Shown here: positions 46,775 through 57,639 of the stretch, piece by piece
How the letters are laid out: the number at the start of each line of letters is the position of its first letter
Position numbering within the stretch: the first letter of the stretch is position 1
Assembly (NCBI GenBank): GCA_032622095.1
Contig: CP136063.1
Span: 8,041,814 to 8,105,813 of the forward strand
Direction: 5' to 3'
Length of the DNA: 64,000 bases
Source: Siphonodentalium dalli
Lineage: Eukaryota > Mollusca > Scaphopoda > Gadilida > Siphonodentaliidae
Translations under genes and position numbers: made by a program
Notes under the pieces: generated by a model
The model's database searches: none
What the model saw: only the letters and a program-made list of their open reading frames with translations
Told to the model about the DNA's origin: nothing

Positions 46775-47536
46775 TACCCCCCTTTTTAAAAAATACTAAG
46801 ATGTTTGACATGTCAGTAAACATTTAGTTAAAATAATAAAATAACAGTTCCCATTGCAGGTGTACAACCATAACCCTAATCTTAAACCTATTGACCGAAA
46901 ATTGTAGGAATAAAAGCTTGGACAAAATTATGTATGTTGCGAAAAAAATTCTAAGTCGAAAATGGGGAATAACTCCACACAAAAAATGTCGGACAGACGT
47001 CATAATTGCAGGTGCACAGGTTCGCATGGTACTAAATATCAGTGCCAAGATTAAAAAACATTGACCGAAAAATGTAGGAATAAAAGCTCGGACAAAATTA
47101 TGCATGTTGCAAAAAAAGTTTCTAAGTTGAAAAAGGGGGATAACTCCACCAAAAAATGTCTGACAGATGTCATAATCGCAGATGCACAAGTTCCAATGGT
47201 ACTAAATATTTGTGCCACGTTTTAAAAAAATTGACCAAAAAATGTAGGAATAAAAGCTCGGACAAAAGTATACATGCTGCGAATAATTTCTAAGTCGAAA
47301 AAGGGGGGATAACTCCCAAAAAAGTCCGACAGACGTCACAATTAAAGGTGCACAGGTTCCCATGGTGGTTGATGTCTGTGCCAAGTTTCACGGAAATTGA
47401 TCAAAAAACGACTGAGAAAAACTCCGGACAAATTTGTGTCCACGGACGGACGGACGGCGGACGGACGACGGACAGACGACGGACGGACAAGCTGACTCCA
47501 GTATACCCCCCCTAACTTCGTTGCGGGGGGTATAAT
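46775..47536. mobile_element. GGAC-tailed tandem-repeat element, ~167-bp units
   Basis: Ends are ATACCCCCC (about 46775) and GGGGGGTAT (about 47525-47533), inverted. Units begin with GACAGACGTCATAATTGCAGG-type text near 46993, 47160 and 47327 and contain TTGACCGAAAAATGTAGGAA and GAATAAAAGCTCGGACAAAA. A GGACGGACGGCGGACGGACG tract lies at 47443-47490. Minus-strand frames at 46824-47384 are repeat translations. Confidence 0.8.
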
Positions 47537-47629
47537 TAGACTACAATGCGCTCGTAATGTAATCTTCTACAATATATACACACCGATATGCAGGGGAAGG
47601 TGCAGCAAATGCAATGCAGCAGTGTTTGG

Positions 47630-47830
47630 TTAATTATCAGGCGGCAAAAAATATCCATTCAAAACACCAATCAGTGAGAGAGACAATGTTGTAAAATCGG
47701 TCCTTGATTTTGCTACGTCACTGAGCACGTGCTCGTCCGTGATTATTGTCGGGCGGCATTGTTTGATCTTTTCCCGCAACGCTTGGTGATCGCATGCAAT
47801 TGCTGCAGTGGGCAGTTCACAGTACAACAT
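47630..47830 (-). CDS. Possible small exon or ORF, unassigned
   Basis: A 66-codon minus-strand frame, MLYCELPTAAIACDHQALRE.. then IITDEHVLSDVAKSRTDF, has a helical, charged composition unlike the repeats beside it. A death-fold-like (CARD) N-terminus is conceivable, but no diagnostic motif is present. No convincing splice sites were identified. Listed only because it is the best coding candidate in 47.5-48.2 kb. Confidence 0.2.
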   Translation of the reverse strand: MLYCELPTAAIACDHQALREKIKQCRPTIITDEHVLSDVAKSRTDFTTLSLSLIGVLNGYFLPPDN

Positions 47831-48460
47831 ATTTTTACATATTCTTATCTAATCACGATTCGGATGAAACACATGTATGCAATTGGAATGGGGAATTATC
47901 CTTCTATATAAGTCTGTTTGGTTCGAGCAAGATAATTATGCGATCGCCACACTTCACTGACACAAAAATCTGATAATCTGAGTCCCGCCAGAGTATATAA
48001 CACTGATTAAACTGAAAGTATCTTTTGGGGAAAAAAGCATAGTGAATTCCAAGATGATTTAAATTGTTTTGTGTGTTCACGAATCACTCTGTAAGACAAT
48101 ATCAGCGCCACATTTTGGAATTTGGCTCACACTATATTGTGTATTGGCAATACCAGTTCGAGATACACGAACATGAATGGATGTATGTCTAGTTCTAAGA
48201 TTGTAATAAATATATTCTGATAAATATTTTTCTAAGCATCTAGGGCAGAGAATAAATATACATACTATGTGGTGGTATATTTAGTTCTTTATACCGGATT
48301 TTGTTATGGCGTTAAATTGGAGTTAAATGTAGTTGTGCCGGCATATTTGGAATTGAACTTGAAGATTCTCTGTCTCCTTGGCTTACCTGTGGCCGCATTT
48401 ATACTGTATACTTTTGTCGAAAAAAAATCGCTATCCAAATATTCTAACTGATTTACGTAG

Positions 48461-48593
48461 GAAAAGACTTGGAAGTATGTCTGAATATATATCCGAGCAT
48501 ATTATCACCCAATTGCACGCGCCAACAGAAAGCGGCGACTTCAGGGAATTACGTGGGACGTCAACCTTTGAAGACCTTAGTACTCTAAAATAA
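48461..48593 (+). CDS. Candidate 3'-terminal coding exon
   Basis: TATTCTAAC (branch-point-like) and TTTACGTAG|G (acceptor) precede a 133-bp stretch that reads open in one frame, with KRLGSMSEYISEHIITQLHA then FRELRGTSTFEDLSTLK and a stop. AATAAA overlaps the stop codon (48589-48594). Just upstream, 48269-48451 encodes a hydrophobic segment (LKILCLLGLPVAAFILYTFV) that could be a membrane span of a preceding exon in another frame, but no donor there is convincing. Function unknown. Confidence 0.3.
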
Positions 48594-48754
48594 ATTTAGT
48601 TTCACACGAGGAATGAATGTGAGGTCAGTTTTAACGCAAATTTTTTTATTGGCCAAATTGAACAATACAGATCGAAAATGTTACACAGCCTTGAGTCTTC
48701 CAAAAAACAGAGACAATTATTCGTATCGGCAGATGATTCGATCGCGATTAACAC

Positions 48755-48970
48755 GGGGAATGACCGCGGTGTAAGGCGGTCGCGGAAAATAGTACCGCGG
48801 TGTACGCCGGTAACGGACTAGATTACCGCGGTGTACTTTCAACACGACCGCGGTCAGATACCGCGGGTCACCGCAAATGGGCGGTGTACTACCTCATGAC
48901 CGCTGTGTACTACCGCATGACCGCAGTGTACTACCGCATGACCGCGGTGTACTACCGCATGGCCGCGGTA
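48755..48970. repeat. GC-rich ~21-bp minisatellite (ACCGCGGTGTACTACCGCAT)
   Basis: The unit GACCGCGGTGTACTACCGCAT and shorter relatives (CGCGGTGTAC, CCGCGGT) recur from 48755 to 48970. The last four units are near-identical and 21 bp long, so the plus frame reads a VYYRMTA heptad. It is CpG-dense in an otherwise AT-rich neighbourhood. Confidence 0.85.
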
Positions 48971-49225
48971 AATCAACCTAGCATTATGTTGAACATACCC
49001 TTACCTCGGGTGCCAGGGAATTAGTCGCCCTGAGGTAAAGATCTCCCATTACATTAAACAGGTAGAGCCTTGGATATCCCCTGTCCCGGATAACAGAATG
49101 CCATTGGTTGAGCTGCCTCACAGGATCTGACGCAATTGATTTCTTCCCACTTTGTTCCATCATCTACCGTAAACTTGTCTCAAAATTCTAAAAATATACA
49201 AAATAACGGCCATAAGTCAAGTAAA

Positions 49226-49290
49226 ATGAAAGTGTCAATGATACTGCAGCTCAACTTGAGGAGGGAATCATTTAGAAAATGTTACATGTA
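49226..49290. repeat. Fragment of the left end of the 160-bp-repeat element family
   Basis: ATGAAAGTGTCAATGATACT, CAGCTCAACTTGAGGAGG and AATCATTTAG match the left termini at 5449 and 6431. No internal units follow. Confidence 0.6.
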
Positions 49291-49829
49291 TGCAATGCAG
49301 CCAAGAATAAAGAAAGCTAACAATTAAGTACGGCTTTTGTGAAGCACATGTGTTTGTAAAAAAAAAGGCCTCCCATACCGATGTTGCAAAATGGCGGCAA
49401 TATTGAATATTTTAAGTTTTGACATCTAAAGATAATATTCCCACGATATGGAAAATATACTACATGCACCTTCAAAAGATTATTACATACCGGTATGGGC
49501 ATGTAGTATTTTTTGCAGTTACCAGTAAGACTTGTTTAACTTATTCATCACCCACAAAATCAATTCATGTGTTATAGCCATGTGTATGTCGCCTGACATC
49601 ATCTGACTAACGGTCAATGTTTCTAGTGTTCAGTCGACGCCGCTTTTAACATGTGTTATCAATTACAAACAACACCTAAGTATCCAAATATTTTTTAGTT
49701 ATCTACTTGTTAATGGATTACACCGTTGTAATTTTTCTCAGTTATTATCGATGCCCGCTAATCCCCGGAGCATTTTGCAGAAAAGATTTTTGTGATAGGT
49801 CGCTCTTAACTGAAGTTATACCGATTTAT

Positions 49830-50500
49830 GTGATTGAATAATATGCCTCATGGTGTTGGGATACATACTAAGTATAGGTTGCGAATATTTATTTGCTGTG
49901 TCAATCCCCTCCAGTTTTATTAACCCTTTAAATCCGATATTGGTTAAAAGGACCCCAGACCCTGGGTGAGCCTGGGTGGACCCAGAGACCAGATCACACT
50001 ACATATTGATGACTAATGGTAGCGAAACACTTACAAAACATAAACTATGAAGAATAACTTGCCATCTTATTCATGTTTGGTTCATTAACCCATTAAATGA
50101 CGGTATAGGTCAGAACATCACAACAGAGCTCGGCAAGCCCGGGCGGCCACATGGACCTGTGGACAGTATAATAAGTTGCATTATGGTAGTAGGATGCATA
50201 TGCTGTGAAACTTTACTCGCCGTGCCACCATATTATATGAATATTTACTTGCTATGTCATCCACCGCCTGTTTTTGAAGACTTTAAATGCCAATCTTGTA
50301 AAAGAACCTGGGCATACACAGAGGCCCAATCATACTATATATTGATGACTACTAGCCATGCAGACAGATAATATAATACCTTGTGGTAGTAGGATGTAAA
50401 CGTTGTGAAAATATACTTGCGGTTTAGTCCATTGCAAAATTTATTAATCCCTTTAATGCCGATATTGTCTAAAACAACCCCGGAGAGCCCGGTGGACCCG
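49830..50500. repeat. Decayed ~180-bp tandem repeat
   Basis: Elements such as TTAAATGCCGATATTGGT, CCTGGGTGGACCCAGAGACC, CATATTGATGACTA and GTGGTAGTAGGATG recur in the same order about every 170-190 bp, diverged. No coding sequence. Confidence 0.5.
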
Positions 50501-50705
50501 ATATTAATCTACGAATATCAACTCGATTTATTATTTGATCTAAAGTTTCAAGTGCATGATCCCCGTGTTAAAATGTTAGTAGTAGAAGAATCACAATATT
50601 TCAATCGCTTTTCAGAAACGAACCCGCAACCCATTTTATAATAGTGGTGACGACTCGATCAGGAATTGGCTATTTGTCCGCTGCCACGTAATATTCCATG
50701 TCAAT

Positions 50706-51290
50706 GTATTGTGTTTATTTCCAACATATAATTACATGTTATACATAAAGCAGTTCTATTGTGTTTATTTCCAACATATAATTACATGTTATACATAAAG
50801 CAGTTCATGTAGTGTGTTTATTTCCAACATATAATTACATGTTATACATAAAGCAGTGCATGTATTGTGTTTATTTCCAACATATAATTACATGTTATAC
50901 ATAAAGCAGTTCATGTATTGTGTTTATTTCCAACATATAATTACATGTTATACATAAAGCAGTTCATGTATTGTGTTTATTTCCAACATATAATTACATG
51001 TTATACATAAATCAGTTCATGAATTGTGTTTATTTCCAACATATAATTACATGTTATACATAAAGCAGTTCATGTATTGGGGTTATTTCCAACATATAAT
51101 TACATGTTATACATAAAGCAGTTCATGTATTGTGTTTATTTCCAACATATAATTACATGTTATACATAAATCAGTTCATGTATTGTGTTTATTTCCAACA
51201 TATAATTATATGTTATACATAAAGCAGTTCATGTATTGTGTTTATTTCAAACATATAATAACATGTTATACATAAAGCAGTTCATGTATT
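50706..51290. repeat. 53-bp minisatellite, 11 copies
   Basis: The unit TTCATGTATTGTGTTTATTT, CCAACATATAATTACATGTT, ATACATAAAGCAG is 53 bp. The first interval is 50 bp (3-bp deletion). Units are nearly identical. The sequence is unrelated to the large 53-bp satellite despite the same length. Confidence 0.93.
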
Positions 51291-51516
51291 GGACAAATTA
51301 TAAACCGTAAAATTGCCTGCAGATCGACATTTTTTATCATTATTTTCAAGGTCCCTGTGAATTTGAACTTGTGCGTCGATAATTGTTTTTAGAATATTAT
51401 ATATTATCTGCCTATCGGTTGAATTTGGTTGAAGGGAAGTTTGACAGCAGAATATAATTTGCGATTTAATTAGATATAATTTATCTATACACAGAACTTA
51501 TTTGAAACACATGTTA

Positions 51517-52099
51517 AGGGGTACTGTACGCCACATGTTGTTGTTGGTTTCTATAGTCTCCGAGTCGGAGAATAAGGTAACAATTTTTCCATTATTTGAA
51601 AGTCTGTTGAGTACGAAGTCATGTTACGGATGACAAATTTACCGGAATGCAAAAATACAAATTGTCGTTGTCGAGTAATTTTTGTAAAGTTTTCAACCAA
51701 ATGAATCAAATAAAAGTTATATTATATGCATACTAGTCCCATATAATCATTTAAGTTATTGTATCGTCACTAGTCAGTGAGTGGCTTGAGTGTTCTCCCC
51801 GTATCATCATAATATTTTAAGCAATCGTGTGTGCGATCGGTTTAAAAATCCAGTATCCCTCAATTACTATTTTTGATTACGGTAATTCGTAATTTAATTG
51901 ACGCCATTTTATGGCTCCAGTCATAAATTCAATTTATATCAAATTATTAACTTTTAAATTATTAAATTTTAAGATAGCCTATTAACCTGAGCGTTTACAG
52001 AATACATCTTCGACTCAAATTACTTATGTTTCTATATATTATCGATATTAGATCGTTGTTGTCACCGGAAATTTAATGAAAATGGCGTACAGTACCCCT
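51517..52099. mobile_element. 583-bp PIF/Harbinger-like miniature element
   Basis: Inverted termini AGGGGTACTGTACGCCA at 51517-51533 and the complement at 52083-52099 are perfect. They are flanked by TTA on both sides (51514-51516 and 52100-52102), the 3-bp target of PIF/Harbinger transposons. The interior is AT-rich and non-coding. Confidence 0.8.
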
Positions 52100-53450
52100 T
52101 TAAGGATGTTCTAATGTTTGTCTGAGACAAAATGTCCTGCAATTTTAATATGGATGAATTTTTTTTATCGATCTTCTGTCTCTATTATAGTAATTTCATT
52201 CAAGCGCTTCGATTTCTAGGAAATGTTGTGCACAAACAGTTTGGTATTTACTTGTAAATATATGTATGTATTATATGTTTCAAGATGCTGTGAATATATC
52301 CATTTTGTTATTTACTGATAGTGTGTTTAGTTGAAAAAAAGTTTATAACTTCTCTAAAACCTATTATTTACTCCCGTAATTAACATATTCTCAGTCTATG
52401 ACTGCTAAAATGCATATTTTCGTCAAAGGTACCATTTCACTTGTCTATTTGCGACGAAAACCACGAAAGCTTGTAACTCATCCATTATTTACCATTCAAT
52501 TGTAATATTATACAGAAATGGAAAAATGTGATAGAGAATATGAGATTGGATGCACTTGGGCAATTTGATGGACAACCCCACCCTTACAATTATTCAGTGT
52601 ACACTCTGAAGTGTAGTTGCAGTGTAGTTACAGTGTACACTGCAGCCACACTTTAACTGAAGCGTATTTGCAGTGTACACTGTAACCACACTTCAAACCC
52701 ATAGTGTAGTTGCAGTGTAAACTGCAGAACCACTGCATGGACTTCATTTAAAGAGACCATGAACAAAACTACACGACAGGGACTTGTTTAATGACAGCAC
52801 GAAAAGGCTACAATGCAACTACACTGCTGGGACTTGTTCGAATGCACACACAAAAAGACTACACTGCAACTACACTGCTGGAACTTGTGAGACATCTTGT
52901 TGAATAATAGAAATATGTAGTGAATGACTGGATGAGAAGGATTTTTTCCATATTGGCATGAACATGTTTGGCATTCCAATATAGAAATTTTGCATGATAA
53001 CTGGATAAACTGGTTAAGAGTCTTATCATATATCATGGAATTAGCATGTAACTGAAGAGGTCTATGTTATGGTAGTCTAGTTTGTTTAAATATTAGATTT
53101 TTTTGGGGTAAATTGTCTAAAATTTGTATTATATTTAAGTGAATTTTTTTGAAAAATTCCCATGACTTTGTCAGTTTTATGGATACAGCTGCACAACATG
53201 CACCACAATAAGCATAAATTCTTCCCCAATATCAGACATGAAATGCTATAATCATGTACCAGACCATAATTGAGAAAAAAGTTAAACTTAACCCTACCCC
53301 AAGATAGTGTTCTCAATGCTTTCAATTTTATGCTATACTAAACTCGAAAGGTCGCTCATACTAGGTGATATAATTCATATTATAAATTGCAATAGTTCTG
53401 CCCACGGATTATGTTATCTCATCTTCCCTGTCACTGTCAATTTCATCAAA
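52100..53450. other. Gene-free interval with AGTGTAGTTGCAGTGTA motifs
   Basis: At 52600-52880 variants of GTAGTTGCAGTGTACACTG and its complement occur at least six times in both orientations, suggesting a decayed palindromic repeat. Open frames 52788-53036 and 53086-53325 on the minus strand have no signature. Confidence 0.4.
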
Positions 53451-53488
53451 TGTGATTGTATCAGTCAATAGAATTTCTGTGCAACATC

Positions 53489-53737
53489 TTACGAGAAGAA
53501 TGGTTCAAACAACTCAGGCTGCCAATCGGCCGTCCATCCATGAAGTGCAACATCGGGAGTGGTTGATTTTGCAACGGTTGCAAGTATCCACTGTTTTGCC
53601 ATCCTGTTGGCTCGTTTTGAGTGTAGAATTAAAGATTCCTCACATGATGGAAGTGCAGAAAGATCAACTACCTTTTGCCGATTCTCGAACTTCTTCTGGA
53701 CCTTTTCTCGAATGTGGACCATACATGTATAAGGCAC
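53489..53737 (-). pseudogene. Second fragment of the transposon-type gene family (LPS..HGWTADW segment)
   Basis: The minus-strand frame reads KFENRQKVVDLSALPSCEES, then LHSKRANRMAKQW and a HGWTADW block. The order (LP, then a helical H/R/A-rich run, then HGW..DW) is that expected for the C-terminal part of the family seen at 8.6-15.7 kb. After the stop (FFS) a neighbouring frame stays open with an acidic end (ITFDEIDSDREDEIT), pointing to a frameshift and a decayed copy. No start, no N-terminal half and no termini were seen. Confidence 0.45.
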
Positions 53738-54489
53738 ATGTTAACTCCTTGATTGTATTAAGCGTGTCACTGTCCAAAACACAATTCATTCCTAAATAAG
53801 CCATGACTTCCATATACATGTATATTGATGGTCTTTCCAGCAACTTCCAGTAGTGTTTTTTTTCCCTTTTTGGAACAACGATGAAAGGTAATTATTACCT
53901 GTGTGAAGGAATGGAAGTTGAACCCAACAACTGCATTCTTCTGTATATTTGGCTGCCAACATGTGGAAATGGTAGATAATGACCCAGAGTGTACGGCAAT
54001 CGCTTACAAGTTGTGGTTGATGTATAAAGTTGGCTATTCTGCCTTCTATACATTGAACACTAACATGTCTGATGCACCGTAGTTAATTTTTACTATTGTC
54101 ACCACTGACATTACCAGAAATATTGGATTTCTCTCTCACAAACTTGACATAAATAACGGCACAAAAAATTTCAAGTAAAATGTAACTATGTTTGGTATTA
54201 GTGAACGTACAAGGAGAAACCAATATCAAAAATGTTTGACATGGCGTTCAGTTGTTCACACTCTGTTCACGTCGGCACTGAGCTTGAGTTTACGTTGGCA
54301 CTAAGCTTGTGTTTGCATAACTGGTGGCAGATGACACAGACTCTTTAGGGTGCTGATATCGTATCAGTGAGAATTACTCGCTGTTTGTGTTATGCACTTC
54401 CGAATGGTGTAGAGTATTCTACTATTCGTGTATTTGAACGCTGTTCGAACTAGCAACATGTAGTTAATGGCAAATACATCTCTCATGGA

Positions 54490-55319
54490 TCCTACAAAAA
54501 CGATTACAAAAGACCCTCGACGACTTATCAACATGGTGCTCTAGATGGAGAATAAAACTCAACGCCAAGAAAACCCAACTCATCATATTCCACCAGAGAA
54601 AAACAACACAGACTATCAAAATCAAGATAGACAACGAGACCGTTCAACCATCCAACCAAGCCATCCTACTAGGAATCACCCTTGACCAACGAATGACCTT
54701 CGCCGCGCACATCAAAAAAGTCGCTGACAAAGCCAGAAAAAGAACAAACCTGCTAAGTTGTCTCAGAGGTACCGACTGGGGAACCAACAGCCAGACCATC
54801 ATCAACCTCTTCAAACTATACGTCCGCCCAGTAATGGAGTATGGCGCACCCATCATAACAGCAGCCTCCAACAGCTCAATCGAAACCCTGCAGAAAGTCC
54901 AAAACAAAGCTCTCCGCTCTTCACACCAATCCAAGCCCTCCACGACGCAGCAGACATACCTACGATGAAACAACGACTAACCGACCTCAGAAACCAGACC
55001 CTCGCCAGAATCGACAACAGCCCACTCATCCAAGAACTCCATCTACGAAACCAGCTGCTCTCCACCAAAAAGACCAAGTCCATCCTAGAAATCGACAACA
55101 CCGACAGACCCATCTAGATCCCATACAACCGTCAACCAAGCCAACCAACAGCCAAATCCAACAGCCTCGACTCCTCCACCACGCTTCCACTGCTTTGCCT
55201 CCAAATACAACAGCCTCAACAACCGATTTTCATCGATGAATTAAAGAAAGGGTGAAGGGAACTGCACAATGCATTCCGACCATCCTAACCGGCCTGCGGC
55301 CGGAAACTACACAACAAGG
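54490..55319 (+). mobile_element. 5'-truncated non-LTR retrotransposon (LINE), 830 bp
   Basis: An 11-bp direct repeat ATCTCTCATGG lies at 54479-54489 and 55320-55330. The unoccupied sequence exists in the other arm of the host inverted repeat (near 58735), which fixes the borders. The insert encodes the C-terminal part of a reverse transcriptase: LDDLSTWCSRWRIKLNAKKT, ILLGITLDQRMTF, VRPVMEYGAPI and QKVQNKALR are the standard post-catalytic and thumb motifs of Jockey/I/Nimb-type LINEs (family knowledge). A frameshift near 54918 separates this from the frame with FTPIQALHDAADIPTMKQRL that reaches a stop at 55115. A C-rich 3' untranslated end follows. Codon use (C-ending) differs strongly from the AT-rich surroundings. 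Confidence 0.85.
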
Positions 55320-55330
55320 ATCTCTCATGG

Positions 55331-56020
55331 GTTATATAATATAAACTAAGAAACGCTCTTTATTATAATTACAAAACAACAAATTCATTCATATTTCGCC
55401 GTCCTATGACGACTATTCTTGACATATGTTAGACTGATATATTCACGACATCAGTGTAGCATTTTAATCTAGTTTAAAAGAAATTGTTTCGTCGACGGGT
55501 AAAACGCAGAACGATAGCATTTTATTGACCATAATCAAGATTAAAACAACTTGTTTCGCTGATGGGACGGAAGTTGTACAACCCAGAACAGCTTAGGAAA
55601 TTGCAGAACGAAATGGTAAACAACAACATCATTCACCGCATTCATATTCACCCGTCCCACAGCGATGTTAGATTAACATTTTTTCGGCTTCGTCGTTGAA
55701 TTTTAATGACCACAATCAAGACTAAAACAACTTATTTCGCCGATGGGACAGCAGTCGTAAAACGCAGAAGAACCTTTGGAAATTGCAGAACGGTATTAGA
55801 TGGGATAGGACTGTATTAGAAAACGCAGAACAACTATAAGATGGTCCCCTAAGATGGGATGGACAACACTTGCTGTTTATCGAAAATACAGCATGTAGCA
55901 GCTCTATATGGTCATCCGTGTCGCATTTTATTCAGAGACGTGAATGTTAAAATGCACAGCAACCGTGGTAAAATGGATATGTAAACAACAAATTCATATG
56001 TCGCCATAACAACTTGCTTC
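55331..56020 (-). repeat. Inverted copy of the CCGTCCCAT tandem repeat (left arm)
   Basis: Contains the complement of the ~200-bp unit: TATTTCGCCGTCC, ACGCAGAACGATAG, TGACCATAATCAAGATTAAA and GATGGGACGG recur at ~180-200-bp spacing. Pairs with 57640-58700. Confidence 0.65.
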
Positions 56021-56023
56021 GTC

Positions 56024-56935
56024 GATTTTCAGTAACAATATTTGTCAAGTTGACAGATGAAAATGGTGCTATTTGCTGGTCTTGAAGGGAAATGCAATTT
56101 TATTAATCTTTAATAGGGACCACACCTCCATATTCTCTGCATTATACCGCTTAAAATGATATATTACACCCCATGCGTTATTGCAATCACAGGCAGCAAG
56201 ATTGGGTGGGGATTTAAATACATGCACCCCCATGATTTCACCCCTTTTGGGTCTTTCAGAACCCAATGACGTTATGCTTGACGTAGTGACAAAATGGATA
56301 TATTCAGCCATCATCTATGGCTTGAAAAAGGTCTGAAATGCTAAAATGATGTATAAAATATATTATGAGAAACATATTTTCCTCAGATATCAAAATAAAA
56401 CATAATATTTCATACAACAACTATCTTTAATACTCTCCCAAAACTATGGGTTAAAAAATTCTTATTTAGCATTAAGGGAAAGCTTTACAAGGTTATGACA
56501 TCACATGAACAATATGTTGTCAAGTGAAATGTGACCAAGGAAACCTGAATTATTATATTTCACACTTGCGAATAAGAAAGACTGAATATCTAATATATAA
56601 TCGTGTTGTATACTGTGTAATGTCACAATATCAGCCTTTTCAGCTAAGATTCAAGGAGCATATGATGTCATGAAGAAGTACCCATCATCTGAAAAATCAC
56701 CAATAGCCATATACATGAACCACCACCACCACCCCCCCCCCCCACTGCTCAAAGACTCCATATCCCCACCAATGTATATGACTAAAGACAACATGTATTG
56801 GAATATCCATAGAAGAATGGTGTATTTACCATAAAATGTTCATTCTAACTGAACAAATTTGCTAAAAAATGATTTTCAGTAACAATATTTGTCAAGTTGA
56901 CAGATGAAAATGGTGCTATTTGCTGGTCTTGAAGG
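56024..56935. repeat. 65-bp perfect direct repeat flanking ~780 bp
   Basis: GATTTTCAGTAACAATATTT..TTGCTGGTCTTGAAGG occurs at 56024-56088 and 56871-56935 with no difference that I can see. The DNA between has no gene and includes a polyC/CCA tract at 56727-56750. It is either remnants of a tandem duplication or short terminal direct repeats of an element. Confidence 0.7.
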
Positions 56936-57639
56936 TGACACTCCACAGTTTCTGCAGGGATTGGTGCAAAAATAAGGGGGCATCAATTCAATGAAAAATA
57001 ACTGAAATGTTATCCCACAACACATATACAATGTATATATACCTGGGTTGAGCCCATACTATGCTTAAAGATTTTGGTACAGAATTGTCATTTTAATGGG
57101 GGTAGCATGAGTTATGCCCCTTGATTATGTGCCTTAAAAATGAAATTTTGATGCAAAAATGGCCAAAATAAGCTATTTTCAGGCCCGTGGGACACAAAAA
57201 ACAAAATCTATGGTATAGCCGCCTATGTTGTCTGGAAGAACACTGTTTCCTCACAATAATATAAAAAAAAATCCAACTTCTCACTGTAAGTTTTTTAAAA
57301 GTATTTTTCATGCAGATGACAAATTTTAGGTGCTAAACAGTCACGCTGGTGTCTGGAGCCACTGTTTCGCAGAAATATCTACTACTTCATACTGGTGGGG
57401 TCAAGGTCACCTGAAACAATATTTTTCAAAACTCAAAGACATCCTCTAAAAATCCACAAATTCATAACTAACCTTGTATGCTCCTTGTTTCCGGTAAAAC
57501 CGAGTTTTTGCTGTTTGGGGGGGGGTACCCAAACCGAAGAAAACAGTTTTTCCACCCTGTGTCTGCAGTTTTTTCCGCCACCCCCCCCCCCCCTGAAATA
57601 TCGTCATGTAAAGTCGAAATATGTATGAATTTTTTGTTT

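Noticed and set aside
45260-47384. Minus-strand frames with repeated EIGYLHGVINSSYSFK or MGTCAP text
   Set aside because: Repeat translations from the GGAC-tailed elements, with phase set by unit length.
53452-53799. 115-codon plus-strand frame
   Set aside because: The protein-like signal is on the opposite strand (53489-53737); this frame is its shadow.
56727-57592. Runs of C (56734-56750, 57583-57592) as functional G-quadruplex or gene features
   Set aside because: Single homopolymer-like tracts without the repeated spaced runs of a strong quadruplex. They may be sequencing-sensitive simple sequence.
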